DNA of 64,000 nt from Acidimicrobiaceae bacterium (GTDB lineage: Bacteria > Actinomycetota > Acidimicrobiia > Acidimicrobiales > RAAP-2): the NCBI GenBank assembly GCA_003160635.1, contig PMLV01000325.1, forward strand, positions 1-64,000, given 5' to 3'. The notes beneath the pieces were generated by a model that had not been told where the DNA came from, searched no databases, and saw only the letters and a program-made list of their open reading frames with translations. A program made the position numbers and the translations under genes. Position 1 is the stretch's first letter; every line of letters starts with the position of its first letter. This document shows, piece after piece, positions 42,364 through 52,286 of the stretch.

Positions 42364-43269
42364 TCAGGTCGGATTATTAGTGCTAGCGGGGGGTGACTCC
42401 TGTCGACTTCGCAGTAAGACGTCTTGAGCGGCGACGTATTGTCGCCGCGCGTTCTCGAATGCCCCGAGGGTTCTCAAAGAAGAGGAGAACACTTCGGAAG
42501 CAACCATTGGTGTCGCGCCGATGTCGTCAATCAAGTTGACAAGATCGACAATGTCGACCGCTCCCTCCCCGGGAAGCAAGCGAGCCGTACCGGACTCCAT
42601 CATGAGGTCCGGCGGGGGTTCAGAAGAGGCATCGTCGAGATGCAGAACATGGATCCGCTCAGGGGGGACGCTTCGCAGCGTGGCAAGGTCCGGTCCTCCG
42701 GGTTGGCGGAACCAGTGCCACGCATCAATCACCAGACCCAGATTGTCGCGATCGACAGCATCGATAAGCCGCACTGCACTTGCCACGGTGGGTACCGCCG
42801 TCCACGGCAAGAATTCGAAACTAATCAATAGTCCCCGGTCAGCAGCCAAATCGCAAAGGTGTTGCAACCAAATCGCTGCCTCGCTCAATGGCGGCAATCC
42901 GGACGCGAGGGTGGCGGTGATCACGGTGCGAGCGCCCGAACGTGCCGCTATGTCCAATACATGGATGTTGGCTTCCTCGACGGCTTCTCGATCCGCGTTC
43001 GTCCACCCAAGAATCACCTCGGCGGCAGGGATCGCCAGACCGCGTTCGTGATGGTACTCAAGGAAGGAATCGGACGTCATATCATCGGCGACCGCCCAGT
43101 CGTGCTGATCAATCGAGATCGATAGGCCGTCAAAGCCAGCGGCCGACGCAGCATCAACGACCTCGCGAACGCTGGCAGCGCTCATCGGAAGGAAGTTCGG
43201 CGCAAGCGCTACTGCAGCTACGGCCAAGGGACGTGTGCTCCTGATTGTTGATCCACTTTGCGTCATCAA
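42364..43269 (-). CDS. Sugar phosphate isomerase/epimerase-like TIM-barrel protein (AP-endonuclease 2 fold)
   Basis: The 301-residue protein has VVDAASAAGFDGLSISI, ISFEFLPW, LGLVIDAWHWFRQPG and RIHVLHLDDASSEPP. The acidic and histidine residues in these blocks (Glu, Asp-x-x-His, His-x-Asp) are the metal ligands of the family. Members include inosose dehydratases, hydroxypyruvate isomerases and dehydroshikimate dehydratases. With a ribose-type importer in the same island, sugar or cyclitol processing is possible. The precise reaction cannot be read from the sequence. It follows the amidohydrolase at 43330 on the same strand. Confidence 0.78.
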   Translation of the reverse strand: MMTQSGSTIRSTRPLAVAAVALAPNFLPMSAASVREVVDAASAAGFDGLSISIDQHDWAVADDMTSDSFLEYHHERGLAIPAAEVILGWTNADREAVEEANIHVLDIAARSGARTVITATLASGLPPLSEAAIWLQHLCDLAADRGLLISFEFLPWTAVPTVASAVRLIDAVDRDNLGLVIDAWHWFRQPGGPDLATLRSVPPERIHVLHLDDASSEPPPDLMMESGTARLLPGEGAVDIVDLVNLIDDIGATPMVASEVFSSSLRTLGAFENARRQYVAAQDVLLRSRQESPPASTNNPT

Positions 43270-43329
43270 ACATCCTTGAGTGATACAGCTTTCGAATGAC
43301 CGAAGCTGTGGTCCGCAGTTCGCCTAGGC

Positions 43330-44571
43330 CTAGATCGTGTCTTGTGATACGAGTACTTCGCCATTGCTTATGACAACGTGAATGTTTCTTCTGTCAGCGA
43401 GGACAGAAATATCCGTGGACGGGTCGCCCTGGACAACGAGAACATCGGCGATTGCCCCTTCTTCGATACGACCCAAGTTGTCCAGGCCAACGAGCGCTCC
43501 TCCATTTACCGTTGCCCAGCGCAACACCTCGAGGGCCGGAATCGACGCCGCCTCAACGTAGACCTGCAACTCGCGGCCATACTCCCCGTGCGGAATGAGA
43601 AAGGAACCGTAGTCGTCGCCAAGGCAGACGCGCACACCTGCTTCAACAGCTGTGGGAAGTACGTCAATCATGGACTTCAGGTTTCGAGCAAGTTCAGAGC
43701 TCGTCCCAAGTACCGGGTCTGTAGCATCAGCGCTGTTGACCAGCAGATAGTGGGAAAACAGGCTGGGGATTACGATGGTTCCCGCCTCGGCACACGCCCG
43801 GAGGCACTCCTCATCGAGTCCGTCAGCATGGTCGAGGACATCGACCCCGACTTCTAAACAGGTCATAATCGCTCGTTTTGAAGCAACATGGGCTCGCACC
43901 CGCTTACCCAACGAGTGGGCTGCCTCTACAGCAGCTTGGAACTCACTTCGCGTAATGCTCGAGGTATCGGAGGACAACCGAACGCCATGTCCACCCGTTG
44001 CAAACATCTTGATGATTTCCGCGCCGCGTTTCACCTCTTCGCGCACAGCTCTACGAAACTCGTCAGGCCCGTTGCAGATTCGTACACCGCCCAATGCACG
44101 TGCTTCATACCACCAGGGAACGATGTCATTGCTGTCGGCTGAGGTGATCAGTTCTCTGCTTCCGGCCACCACACGAGGACCAAGGACCAGGCGCTCCTCA
44201 ACCGCTCGAGCCAATGAGGGGTCGATGTCCCAGGCTTCGTTTGCTCCCACTACCGACGTGAAGCCACAGACAAGCGCAATCCGGACGTTTTCTGCGGCGA
44301 CGTATGCCTGATATGCGGGAGGATTCTCAAGGCCGAGCGGGGGCGTCAACTGAGCAGTGACACCCCTGTACGTCGAGTGATAGTGGCCCTGAACCATTCC
44401 GGGCATCACGCTGCGCCCCGTGCAATCAATGACTTGATCGTCCGCAGCTTGCTCTATTAATACCGGGTCCACCCCACTGATGCGGCCCTCCTCGATTACA
44501 ACCGTCGAATCGGGTTTCGCTGGGTGCTCGCCATCAAGAAGGTTGGCATGGGTCAGAATGATTCGACTCAT
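43330..44571 (-). CDS. Imidazolonepropionase-like amidohydrolase (copy 1)
   Basis: The 413-residue protein has the metal motif H63-Y-H65 (GHYHST), Lys in AEIIKMFATGGHG, HVASK, VLDHADGLDEEC and VCLGDDYGS. Together these cover the binuclear-centre ligands of subtype I amidohydrolases. Related enzymes are prolidase-like or act on cyclic amides, lactones and esters. The gene at 45125 is a similar copy in the same direction, and both begin with an ANLLDGE segment and end IEEG..AD..VV.GDPSTDI. GAAGGGAA precedes the ATG. Confidence 0.85.
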   Translation of the reverse strand: MSRIILTHANLLDGEHPAKPDSTVVIEEGRISGVDPVLIEQAADDQVIDCTGRSVMPGMVQGHYHSTYRGVTAQLTPPLGLENPPAYQAYVAAENVRIALVCGFTSVVGANEAWDIDPSLARAVEERLVLGPRVVAGSRELITSADSNDIVPWWYEARALGGVRICNGPDEFRRAVREEVKRGAEIIKMFATGGHGVRLSSDTSSITRSEFQAAVEAAHSLGKRVRAHVASKRAIMTCLEVGVDVLDHADGLDEECLRACAEAGTIVIPSLFSHYLLVNSADATDPVLGTSSELARNLKSMIDVLPTAVEAGVRVCLGDDYGSFLIPHGEYGRELQVYVEAASIPALEVLRWATVNGGALVGLDNLGRIEEGAIADVLVVQGDPSTDISVLADRRNIHVVISNGEVLVSQDTI

Positions 44572-44744
44572 ATCGCTTCGTTCCCTTCTCGCCCATCAGG
44601 AAATCGATCGGAAATTGGCTGCCACACTTCAGTAGTGAGACAGAAACTGATTTGCAACAAGCCGGGTGTATTGGCCAACTGGACTGCTCCCTAAGGTGAC
44701 GTTCTCGTCGCTGATGTCACCAAGACTTCGTTCCTTCAGAATTC

Positions 44745-44759
44745 TGCATACTGGATACC
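44745..44759. promoter_or_regulatory. Operator-like palindrome TGCATACTGGATACC (proposed GntR/FCD site)
   Basis: It matches 12 of 15 positions of the TGGATAC-W-GGATCCA pattern. It lies about 175 bases upstream of the amidohydrolase start at 44571. Confidence 0.4.
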
Positions 44760-44771
44760 TATTGATACCTC

Positions 44772-45124
44772 GTGTGTAGCCGCAGGTCAAGCGAAGTGCG
44801 GTGACGAATGACTTGGCCGTGCCAGCCGAGCGCCTGCGGCACCCGTCGACCACGTGCTCGGTAACACCGGGCGCCGTAGGGGTGCCCAGGTCGAGCCCAG
44901 CCGGTTATTGGCAAGCGGCCAGTAGCTCAGCGGCCACCCGGGTGTTGCGAACCACGGCTGCGGTAAGGCCCGCTCGACCACTGGTGGCGGTAGTCCTCGA
45001 TCACCCGCTCGGCTGCAGTCTTGGGTTCAGCTACTTCGGGGGTTCAGCGCTACGCATGAGCCAGGATCGAGCACCAACGATCACTGGCGCGAACACCGCC
45101 TCGTCGGGCTCGTCCGACCACCCG
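44772..45124. other. Intergenic block without a recognised gene
   Basis: The stretch between the two amidohydrolase genes has short frames on both strands with no domain or ribosome site. Its base composition looks richer in GC than the flanking genes, which suggests an inserted or decayed segment. I cannot identify a source. Confidence 0.35.
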
Positions 45125-46381
45125 TCAGAGATTGTTGATCAAGAGTTCGCCGTCGCGCATCACCGCACAGATCCCTTCGGTGCTGCCCAGAACCGTAATA
45201 TCCGTCGACGGATCACCGTCAACGACAACAAGGTCAGCCAAATACCCCTCTTCAATCCGACCCAGATCGCTCAGGCCTACAAGGACTCCACCATTGACCG
45301 TTGCCCAACGAAGAACCTCGAGAGTTGGTATTGAGGCATGCTCGATATACAGCGCTGGCTCATCGCCGTACATGCCATGTGGGAGAACGTCACTTCCGTA
45401 GTCATCGCCAAGGCATATGCACACTCCGGCCTCAACCGCTGCAGGAAGCATCTCGCACATCCGGCGCATGGCATCTACTCTCTGCTCGACCTTCCGGTCA
45501 AGCTCCGTGTTGTCATCACCCTCTCTTCGCATTGCCCGGAGCGTCTTAATCATGTGATAGGGCCCGTGGAGGCTTGGGATAAGGATGGCTCCAACTTCAG
45601 CAATCGCCTGGACACACTCCTCATCCATTCCGTCGCCGTGGTCGAGCACGTCCACACCCGCCTCGATGCAGCGCATTATTCCGGCCTTGGAGGCAACGTG
45701 CGCACGGGCCCTCATGCCTAATCCGTGAGCAGCCTCCACCGCAGCAGACAATTCCGCTTTGGTCATACTCATAGTGGTGCCCGACAAGCGGATTCCATGC
45801 CCGCCAGTGGCAAACAGCTTGACGATCTCAGCCCCTCGTCGAATCTCGTCACGCACTGCCTTGCGGAACTCCTTTGGGCCGTCACAAAGTCGCACGCCGG
45901 CGAGAACATTCGAATCCCAGTACCACGGTGTTGTGTCATTGCTGTCGGCTGTTGTGATTAAGTCACGGCTCCCAGGCACGACGCGAGGTCCGACGATCAA
46001 ACCCTCCAGGATTGCGTCGCGCAAGGAGGGATCTATGTCAAATGGCGAGTTGGCACCAACTACCGAAGTCACCCCTGACTGAATGGCGATGCCGGCGTGG
46101 TAGGCGGCAACATAGGCGTGCATTGCGGGTGCCCGCTCCATCCCCAGTGGCGGCATCAGCGAATTGCCCACATTTCTATACGTCGGGTGAAAGTGTCCCG
46201 ACACCATTCCCGGCATGAGGGTGCGTTGCCCGCAGTCGATCACCTGGTCACCGGGCGCAGGTGCCACGGGTCCATTGGTAATCGAGACGATCCGATTCCC
46301 TTCAATGGTGATGGCGGAGGCCGGCTTGATCGGGTTCTCCCCGTCGAGCAGATTCGCATTGACAAAGTAAGTCCTAGCCAT
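45125..46381 (-). CDS. Imidazolonepropionase-like amidohydrolase (copy 2)
   Basis: The 418-residue protein has H63-F-H65 (GHFHPT), AEIVKLFATGGHGIRLS, RAHVASK, VLDHGDGMDEECV and CICLGDDYGSD. It is clearly a paralogue of the 43330 protein with the same ligand set. The two may act on related cyclic substrates or successive intermediates. AAAGGAG lies before the ATG at 46381, which is preferred to the start at 46423. A TetR-type palindrome at 46461-46476 lies 80 bases upstream. Confidence 0.85.
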   Translation of the reverse strand: MARTYFVNANLLDGENPIKPASAITIEGNRIVSITNGPVAPAPGDQVIDCGQRTLMPGMVSGHFHPTYRNVGNSLMPPLGMERAPAMHAYVAAYHAGIAIQSGVTSVVGANSPFDIDPSLRDAILEGLIVGPRVVPGSRDLITTADSNDTTPWYWDSNVLAGVRLCDGPKEFRKAVRDEIRRGAEIVKLFATGGHGIRLSGTTMSMTKAELSAAVEAAHGLGMRARAHVASKAGIMRCIEAGVDVLDHGDGMDEECVQAIAEVGAILIPSLHGPYHMIKTLRAMRREGDDNTELDRKVEQRVDAMRRMCEMLPAAVEAGVCICLGDDYGSDVLPHGMYGDEPALYIEHASIPTLEVLRWATVNGGVLVGLSDLGRIEEGYLADLVVVDGDPSTDITVLGSTEGICAVMRDGELLINNL

Positions 46382-46460
46382 GACAAGGCTCCTTTCGGTG
46401 AACCCGGACGGAGTAAAGCACACCTCACTCGGGCGTCCGCCTCTGGTTGTTCGAGGTGCT

Positions 46461-46476
46461 TACCAACTAGTCGGAA
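46461..46476. promoter_or_regulatory. Operator-like palindrome TACCAACTAGTCGGAA (proposed TetR site)
   Basis: It is one of four sites of the form TACCRACYNGYCGGAA; the others are at 51465, 52287 and 52409. It is upstream of the second amidohydrolase. Confidence 0.5.
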
Positions 46477-46685
46477 CGTACAGCTTGACCCGCGCTCCAT
46501 TAGGTCCTGCAAACCGTGGGCGAGGTGACCGCAAGATGCGCATAGCGATAAGGCAGAGCATTCTCTTCCGAGACGTTGGGACGACTGTCATCTGCTCCCT
46601 TACGAGAGGTTATGAGATCGCTCGAAATGCAGTCGCACACGAGCTTCGCTCGGGTTACCGGTTCACGCACGTCTGCGCATCGAGG

Positions 46686-47297
46686 CTATTCCCGGTCAAT
46701 TTCCCTCGCTCCGGACCCGGTCCCGCGCTGAGAGGGGACGAATAGAGAGGCGTAGTCGAACATCGAGATGAGCTCGCCTTCCGGCTGAATGTTGAGAGAC
46801 CTGGCGAAATAGGCCAACATCCAGTAGAAGCCAACCAACACGACAATCTCAACCAGCTCCGCGTCTGAATATGATTCACGCAGAATGTGCCATGTCGAAT
46901 CACTGATGGCACCTTCGCTTCCGAATTCTTCTGTCGCTCGAAGTAGGGCCGCCTCTGTTGCGGTCCAAGTTGGAGCAGTTGATCCCAATCGTATGGAAAG
47001 TAACTCCTGATCTTCCAGCACCCCACTCGATTCCACCACTAACGCATGATTTCCCCACTCATATTCACTTTGCGTCAACCACGCTGTCCTCAGAATTACG
47101 AGTTCCCGATCGCGTAGCGAGATCGTTTCAGAAGAATTCAGGTACCGAGCGAGAGGCCTCCAAGCCTCATAGACGGACGGATTCTGGAGCATCGTGGCCA
47201 TCAGATTGATGCCTTTGGCACCCTTGGCTGCTATGGGACCGATTGCCCCAACCGCCGGAGAATCCGGGGGAAGTGGAGGTATTCGTGGATCCGTCAT
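46686..47297 (-). CDS. Carboxymuconolactone decarboxylase/AhpD-like protein
   Basis: The 203-residue helical protein has RDRELVILRTAWLTQSEYEW, ALVVESSGV and ELVEIVVLVGFYWMLAYFA, which is the carboxymuconolactone decarboxylase-like fold. It lacks the CxxC pair of AhpD (the region reads LTQSEYEWGNH). It is therefore more likely a lactone- or ring-acting member than a peroxidase. GAGAGG precedes the ATG at 47297. It lies downstream of the VOC gene and IOR gene on the same strand and may be in their operon. Confidence 0.75.
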   Translation of the reverse strand: MTDPRIPPLPPDSPAVGAIGPIAAKGAKGINLMATMLQNPSVYEAWRPLARYLNSSETISLRDRELVILRTAWLTQSEYEWGNHALVVESSGVLEDQELLSIRLGSTAPTWTATEAALLRATEEFGSEGAISDSTWHILRESYSDAELVEIVVLVGFYWMLAYFARSLNIQPEGELISMFDYASLFVPSQRGTGSGAREIDRE

Positions 47298-47435
47298 GCT
47301 GATTGGTCCTCTCTGCTCAATGTGGCGATACTCAGAATGCTCACTTGCTCTCACTGACAGTTCGACTTCGTACGGCAGCGAAGGGCGGCATCAGGGGGTG
47401 ACACACGAGAAATCGTCCGCTCTGAATGAATGCGC

Positions 47436-47855
47436 TCACGAAAGATGGTGATCCATATTCCAAACCAGATATCGGGCGTCGGCGACGTCTATCTCAGTTC
47501 CATTCAGATCCCGGAATTTTGCTACTGGTTGGCCTTCAACCTCCACGACCTCGATGCCCTCGACACCCTCTTCCCTTAGTTGAGCGAGCGTGACCTCGAG
47601 ATCATCAACCGCGAAGCCGATATGGTTGACGCCCCAAGTTTCATAGCGCCACTCTCGGTACCGGTCTACGTCATCAGGCTGAATCATTGTGATGGCATGC
47701 CCAGCGTCGTCGGTGACATTGACAGCTCGCATTTTGAATTCAGCTGGAGGCTCAACCTCCACAACGCGCTTCAAGCCAAACACTCGACCATAGAAATCCG
47801 CTGTTGCATCGACATCCTTGACGAACATAGCAATATGCTTAATCTGGACGGTCAT
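47436..47855 (-). CDS. VOC (glyoxalase/dioxygenase) superfamily protein
   Basis: The 139-residue protein is a two-unit VOC fold: IKHIAMFVKDVDATADFYGR ... FGLKRVVEVE and WGVNHIGFAVDDLEVTLAQL ... PVAKFRDLNGTEIDVAD. Candidate metal ligands are His7, His77 and Glu in the GTEIDV segment. VOC proteins act as lyases, epimerases or ring-cleaving dioxygenases; the short single-module size suits an epimerase or lyase. It sits 36 bases after the IOR-like gene. Confidence 0.82.
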   Translation of the reverse strand: MTVQIKHIAMFVKDVDATADFYGRVFGLKRVVEVEPPAEFKMRAVNVTDDAGHAITMIQPDDVDRYREWRYETWGVNHIGFAVDDLEVTLAQLREEGVEGIEVVEVEGQPVAKFRDLNGTEIDVADARYLVWNMDHHLS

Positions 47856-47891
47856 AGAACTCCCATCTATTGGCGCTACGGGGTCGTAAAT

Positions 47892-50800
47892 CTAAGAAAG
47901 CGGACTCGAGGGCGCGAGTGCTGTTGCCGAGTCCTTTACGAGAAGCTCCTCTTTTATCTGGGCCCTTATTCGAGCGGCCCGTTCGATGCTCTTGTCCTTC
48001 ACGTCTCCGAAACCTCTGATCTCTTGCGGAACAGCGGCGAGTCGAACCACAATTTCGTATCGCTCAGGTGTCAATCGATCACACTCACTCACAATGTCCG
48101 ATAGGTACTCATCAATCAAGAGTCGCTCACGTTTGCGATGGGCGGTGCGTCCGAACGGGTCATACCAGTGCCCACGTAGGAATTTCAATCTCTTCAAGAT
48201 CCGGAGTAGGAGAATCACACTAGGTCCAAAGAGAATCTTTCTAGGTCGCCCAGTGAGCGGATCGCGAGGCGAGAAGCGCTGCGGCGCCAGACTAAGCCTT
48301 ACCGAATAGTCGCCTTCAAACAATGACTCCACTTGTCGAGAGAAAGTTCCGTCTGTGTACAGACGCGCCACTTCGTACTCATCCTTGTATGCCATCAATT
48401 TGAAGAGATTCTCGATGACAGTGTCCGACAGAACGAAACTGTCCATGAGGCCTCTCTCAGCCATTTTCACGTTCGATACTGCCGCTTCGTACCTCCGGGC
48501 ATACGCGTCATTTTGAAAATGCCTTAGGAACTCAATGCGCTTTTGCAAAGGATCGTTGCCGCGTTCACTCTCATCTGTAGAGCGGTGTGCCGCATCAAGG
48601 ACCAAGTGCGGGTCGAATGCCGCGATCCGTCCCCACTGGAGTGCTGCGAGATTCAGCTCTACTGCCACGCCATTCAAGGCTATCGCCCTCTCGATGGCAG
48701 CAATAGAGACGGGAAGGAGTCCCTTCTGAGCGGCATACCCAACGAGCAATAGATTGGTTCCCACCTCATCAGCCAGGAACTCCTGCGCGAGTTGACGCGC
48801 GTGCACTGCGTTTACACTTTCGTCACGGAGATACCTCGTTAGCTGAGCCAGCAACGGCTCCGCGTCGAACCGCAGCGAGGGGTCTAGTGCGAAGTCAGCT
48901 GTCGGTACAACGTCTAGATTGATTACCGCCTTCGTTCGCGACGCATTAAACGTGTCCAAATGTCGCTGTTCCGTCGCAACCACAATGTCGGCGCCGATCA
49001 GGAGATCGAGTACCGGCGTGGAAATACGGGGTGTCCGACTTGTGGAATGAGCCGATACGCGAAGGTGGCTAGTCACTGACCCGTTCTTCTGAGCGAGACC
49101 GGTGACGTCGAGTTGTGTGACCGACTTTCCGTCAAGATGTGCGGCCATCGCGATGATCGAGCCAACGGTCGCGACTCCAGTTCCACCAATGCCCCCCACC
49201 AAAATGTTGTAGATGTCGCGGATCGGAGCGATTATCGGCGTAGGCAACGAGGCTATGGCATCAGCGGACGGCAACACGCGATCACGTCGACGGAGTTGCC
49301 CCCCACTGACCACGGCAAAACTTGGGCAATACCCTTTTAGGCACGAGAAGTCCTTGTTGCAGGCGTTCTGATTGATCTCGCGCTTGCGTCCAAACTCGGT
49401 TTCCAGTGGTTCAATGGCGATGCAGTTTGAAACGACGTTGCAGTCACCACATCCCTCGCAGACCAACTCGTTGATAAGGATCCGCCGGTCAGGATCCGTA
49501 AATTCGGATCGTTTCCGAAGTCGGCGGGCCTCTGCCGCACAGGTCTGGTCATACACGAGTACCGACACCCCGGGGGTGGTGCTCACACGCTGTTGCTCCG
49601 CCGCCAAGTGAACTCGATCGAGAACGCGCACGGATCGGGGCAAGTCCTTGCGTTTGTACGCCCGAGGCTTGTCGCTCATGACCACAACTTCGGTCACACC
49701 CTCAGCAAGAACCTGCTGCACAATGTCTCGGACAAGATGCGTGGCCTCTACGGAGTGACCCTCGATCGATTGCCCACCGGTCATGGCAACCGCACCATTG
49801 ACCAAGAGTTTGTACGTAATGTTGACCTTCGCAACGACTGCCGCTCGAATGGCCAGGATTCCAGAATGGAAGTACGTACCGTCTCCCATGTTCTGATACA
49901 CATGGTCCGTCTCGGTGAACGGGTCGATACCAATCCAGTTAGCACCCTCTGCACCCATATGCGTCAAGGCCAGGGTATTGCGCTCTGGCATATAGGTCGC
50001 CATTCCGTGGCATCCAATTCCGCCTAAAGCAAAGCTGCCTTCAGGGACAACGGTCGAAGCATTGTGGGGACAACCCGAACAGAATGCCGGCTTCCGCACA
50101 AGCGAATGCAATGCGATCCGCGCTCTGGGCCGCTTCTGATTATCGGCCCTCGCGATGCCAAGCCATTCGGCGAGCTTCGGGCCGAGTGAGGCGCTGGTCA
50201 ACTCCCCAATCGACGGCAGGAAGGGAGTCCCATCGCTTCGAGACTTTCCTTCGAGGAGAGGCGCTGATGGCCTGCCATAGAGCAAGGCCGCCATTTGGTG
50301 CTCGATCAGCGGACGTTTTTCTTCAACCACCAGCAAGCGCTCGAACGACCGCCCGAACTCGACGATACCGGTGGGTTCGAGCGGCCACGCCAGGGCGACT
50401 TTATAAACGCCAAGACCGATGGATTGGGCCTGCGCTTGATCGATCCCTAGGTCATGAAGAGCGTCACACACATCAAGGTAGCTCTTCCCTCCGGTGACGA
50501 TTCCATAGCGTCCCGAGGTTGCACCGAAGACAACTGAGTCGAGATGATTTGCTCGAACGAATGACTGGACGGCAGGCAGTCGAACGTCCACCACAAGCCG
50601 CTCCTGTTCGAGCGCTGGTCTCGCCCAGGAAATGAAGCGATCCTCGTCGAGTTGCTCCTCGGGGATTTTCCACCTCCGAGTGACCGCGTCCAAGTCAACA
50701 GTGCCAGCGCTGTCGACAAGGTCTGTCGGACAACGCAAAGAGATCCATGATCCGGAATACCGGGATGCAGCCCAACCGGCCAGGCCGAAGGTAATGAACT

Positions 50801-51335
50801 CCTGGTGGCTTGAAGGACTGAAGACGGGAATCCCACAATGCGCGAGTACAGGTTCACTCTGGTGTGCGAGTGACGACGACTTTGCCCCGGGATCATCGCC
50901 TGCTATAAGAACGATGCCACCTCGGGGAGCCACTCCCGCAAAATTTGCGTGCTTCAAGGCATCCGTGGATCGATCTACGCCTGGACCCTTTCCATACCAG
51001 AGCCCAAATACGCCAGCCACGGTCGCGTCAGGCATCAGAGACGACTGCTGAGTGCCCCACAGTGCGGTAGCCGCGAGATCCTCGTTGAGGCCCGGTTCGA
51101 ACTGAACATTCGCTCGCTCGATTTCGTGGCGCGCTCGCGACAATGCTAAATCGAACGTGCCGAGTGGTGATCCTCGATACCCCGTAACAAAACCTGCTGT
51201 GTTGGCGCCGGAGCGCTGGTCGCACCTGCCTTGCTCAAGACAAAGACGTACGAGGGCATCCGTACCAGTGAGGTAGACCCTCCCCTCTTCTCGCTTGAAT
51301 CGATCATTCAGCTGATACTCGAGGTCTAGGACCAT
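47892..51335 (-). CDS. Indolepyruvate ferredoxin oxidoreductase-like protein (fused alpha-gamma type)
   Basis: The 1147-residue protein starts with a pyrimidine-binding domain (GFVTGYRGSPLGTFDLAL). It continues with the TPP-binding core (MGDGTYFHSGILAIRAAVVA, VNGAVAMTGGQS), a Cys-rich 4Fe-4S segment (LVCEGCGDCNVVSNC ... CLKGYCPSF) and a gamma domain (GGIGGTGVATVGSIIAMA, VTGLAQKNGSVTSHL). This single-chain form oxidises aryl- or branched 2-oxoacids to acyl-CoA with ferredoxin. It may activate a 2-oxoacid made by the lyase or dioxygenase steps of this island. GGGGAGC precedes the ATG. A TetR-type palindrome at 51465-51480 is 130 bases upstream. Confidence 0.88.
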   Translation of the reverse strand: MVLDLEYQLNDRFKREEGRVYLTGTDALVRLCLEQGRCDQRSGANTAGFVTGYRGSPLGTFDLALSRARHEIERANVQFEPGLNEDLAATALWGTQQSSLMPDATVAGVFGLWYGKGPGVDRSTDALKHANFAGVAPRGGIVLIAGDDPGAKSSSLAHQSEPVLAHCGIPVFSPSSHQEFITFGLAGWAASRYSGSWISLRCPTDLVDSAGTVDLDAVTRRWKIPEEQLDEDRFISWARPALEQERLVVDVRLPAVQSFVRANHLDSVVFGATSGRYGIVTGGKSYLDVCDALHDLGIDQAQAQSIGLGVYKVALAWPLEPTGIVEFGRSFERLLVVEEKRPLIEHQMAALLYGRPSAPLLEGKSRSDGTPFLPSIGELTSASLGPKLAEWLGIARADNQKRPRARIALHSLVRKPAFCSGCPHNASTVVPEGSFALGGIGCHGMATYMPERNTLALTHMGAEGANWIGIDPFTETDHVYQNMGDGTYFHSGILAIRAAVVAKVNITYKLLVNGAVAMTGGQSIEGHSVEATHLVRDIVQQVLAEGVTEVVVMSDKPRAYKRKDLPRSVRVLDRVHLAAEQQRVSTTPGVSVLVYDQTCAAEARRLRKRSEFTDPDRRILINELVCEGCGDCNVVSNCIAIEPLETEFGRKREINQNACNKDFSCLKGYCPSFAVVSGGQLRRRDRVLPSADAIASLPTPIIAPIRDIYNILVGGIGGTGVATVGSIIAMAAHLDGKSVTQLDVTGLAQKNGSVTSHLRVSAHSTSRTPRISTPVLDLLIGADIVVATEQRHLDTFNASRTKAVINLDVVPTADFALDPSLRFDAEPLLAQLTRYLRDESVNAVHARQLAQEFLADEVGTNLLLVGYAAQKGLLPVSIAAIERAIALNGVAVELNLAALQWGRIAAFDPHLVLDAAHRSTDESERGNDPLQKRIEFLRHFQNDAYARRYEAAVSNVKMAERGLMDSFVLSDTVIENLFKLMAYKDEYEVARLYTDGTFSRQVESLFEGDYSVRLSLAPQRFSPRDPLTGRPRKILFGPSVILLLRILKRLKFLRGHWYDPFGRTAHRKRERLLIDEYLSDIVSECDRLTPERYEIVVRLAAVPQEIRGFGDVKDKSIERAARIRAQIKEELLVKDSATALAPSSPLS

Positions 51336-51464
51336 TGCTCCCCACCCTCACGAACCCTGGACACTCGCTCAACGGAAGAGACGTTGGACATTCTCGACTC
51401 TGGAGGTGCCGTCGCCTTCCTCCTACCCCTCACGCATTCTGAGACTCTTGCTGACCCATTGTCA

Positions 51465-51480
51465 TACCGACCAGTCGGAA
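51465..51480. promoter_or_regulatory. Operator-like palindrome TACCGACCAGTCGGAA (proposed TetR site)
   Basis: It lies between the IOR-like gene (start 51335) and the TetR stop (51597). It is the closest to a perfect palindrome of the four sites. Confidence 0.55.
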
Positions 51481-51596
51481 TATATCGCCCGATTCGATCG
51501 GCTGTCAATCGGCTTGAGAGGAGAACCGATTTCATTGGCACCCCGGGCCTCTGACGTCACCTGGGGTGCTTACCGGGGAACGCATTCCCCCGGTCC

Positions 51597-52266
51597 TCAC
51601 TCGTTCCGAATCGCAGCATCGCGGTCGACCCGAAGACCATCAAGGAAGATGCTCGCGAAGCAGGAGCCCAGTTCGTCGGCCGACATTGGCTCGTTCGGCC
51701 GCCACCAGACTCTGGGATGGGTCGCCAATCCGAAAATGGAGAAGGCAAGGATGCGTGGAGAAGCGATTGGACGAAACTCACCCGCCCGGATGCCTCTTTC
51801 AATTATTCCTTCAATGATCTGTTCGTACTCATCGCGACGTCTTTGAGCAGGAAGTAGTTCAGGGCTTTCACCGCGATGCCATTCGTCGAGGAATAGGTTT
51901 ACCTCCCGTCGAAAGACTTCGACGTTTCGCACGACCTCGCGAAAGATTCTGGTGATCGCTTCAGTCGCGGAGATATCAAGCCCGGCAATGTAGCGAGCAG
52001 GAGGAATGGTTAAATCGAGTGCGCGACTGGTACACACGCGTAATAGGTATGCCTTGGACGGTAAATAGTGGTAGAACGCGCCCTTGGTCAATCCTGCCAT
52101 CGCAACAACATCCGCCACTGAGGTCTCGGCGTATCCGTTGCGCGTGAACAGTTCCAATGCCGCGTCGTAAAATCGCCAGCTTCGCTGGCGACCACTCGCT
52201 CGGCTCCTGAGTCTCGCGATTGTTCCCGTTGTAGCTCCGCCGCCCAGTCGGAGTACCAGTAGCCAT
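51597..52266 (-). CDS. TetR-family regulator, N terminus probably frameshifted
   Basis: The helix-turn-helix is intact (ALELFTRNGYAETSVADVVA, TKGAFYHYLPSKAYL), followed by an all-helical ligand domain to 51597. In the in-frame reading the first 30 residues come only from a TTG start (52271) and look unnatural. From ATG 52266 another frame gives MATGTPTGRRSYNGNN ... SEWSPAKLAIL, which joins smoothly to DAALELF if one base is removed near 52173. TATACT sits 11 bases upstream of that ATG, so a leaderless transcript is possible. Its proposed operators are at 52287, 52409, 51465 and 46461. Confidence 0.78.
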
Positions 52267-52286
52267 GACAAAGGCAGTATAACGAG

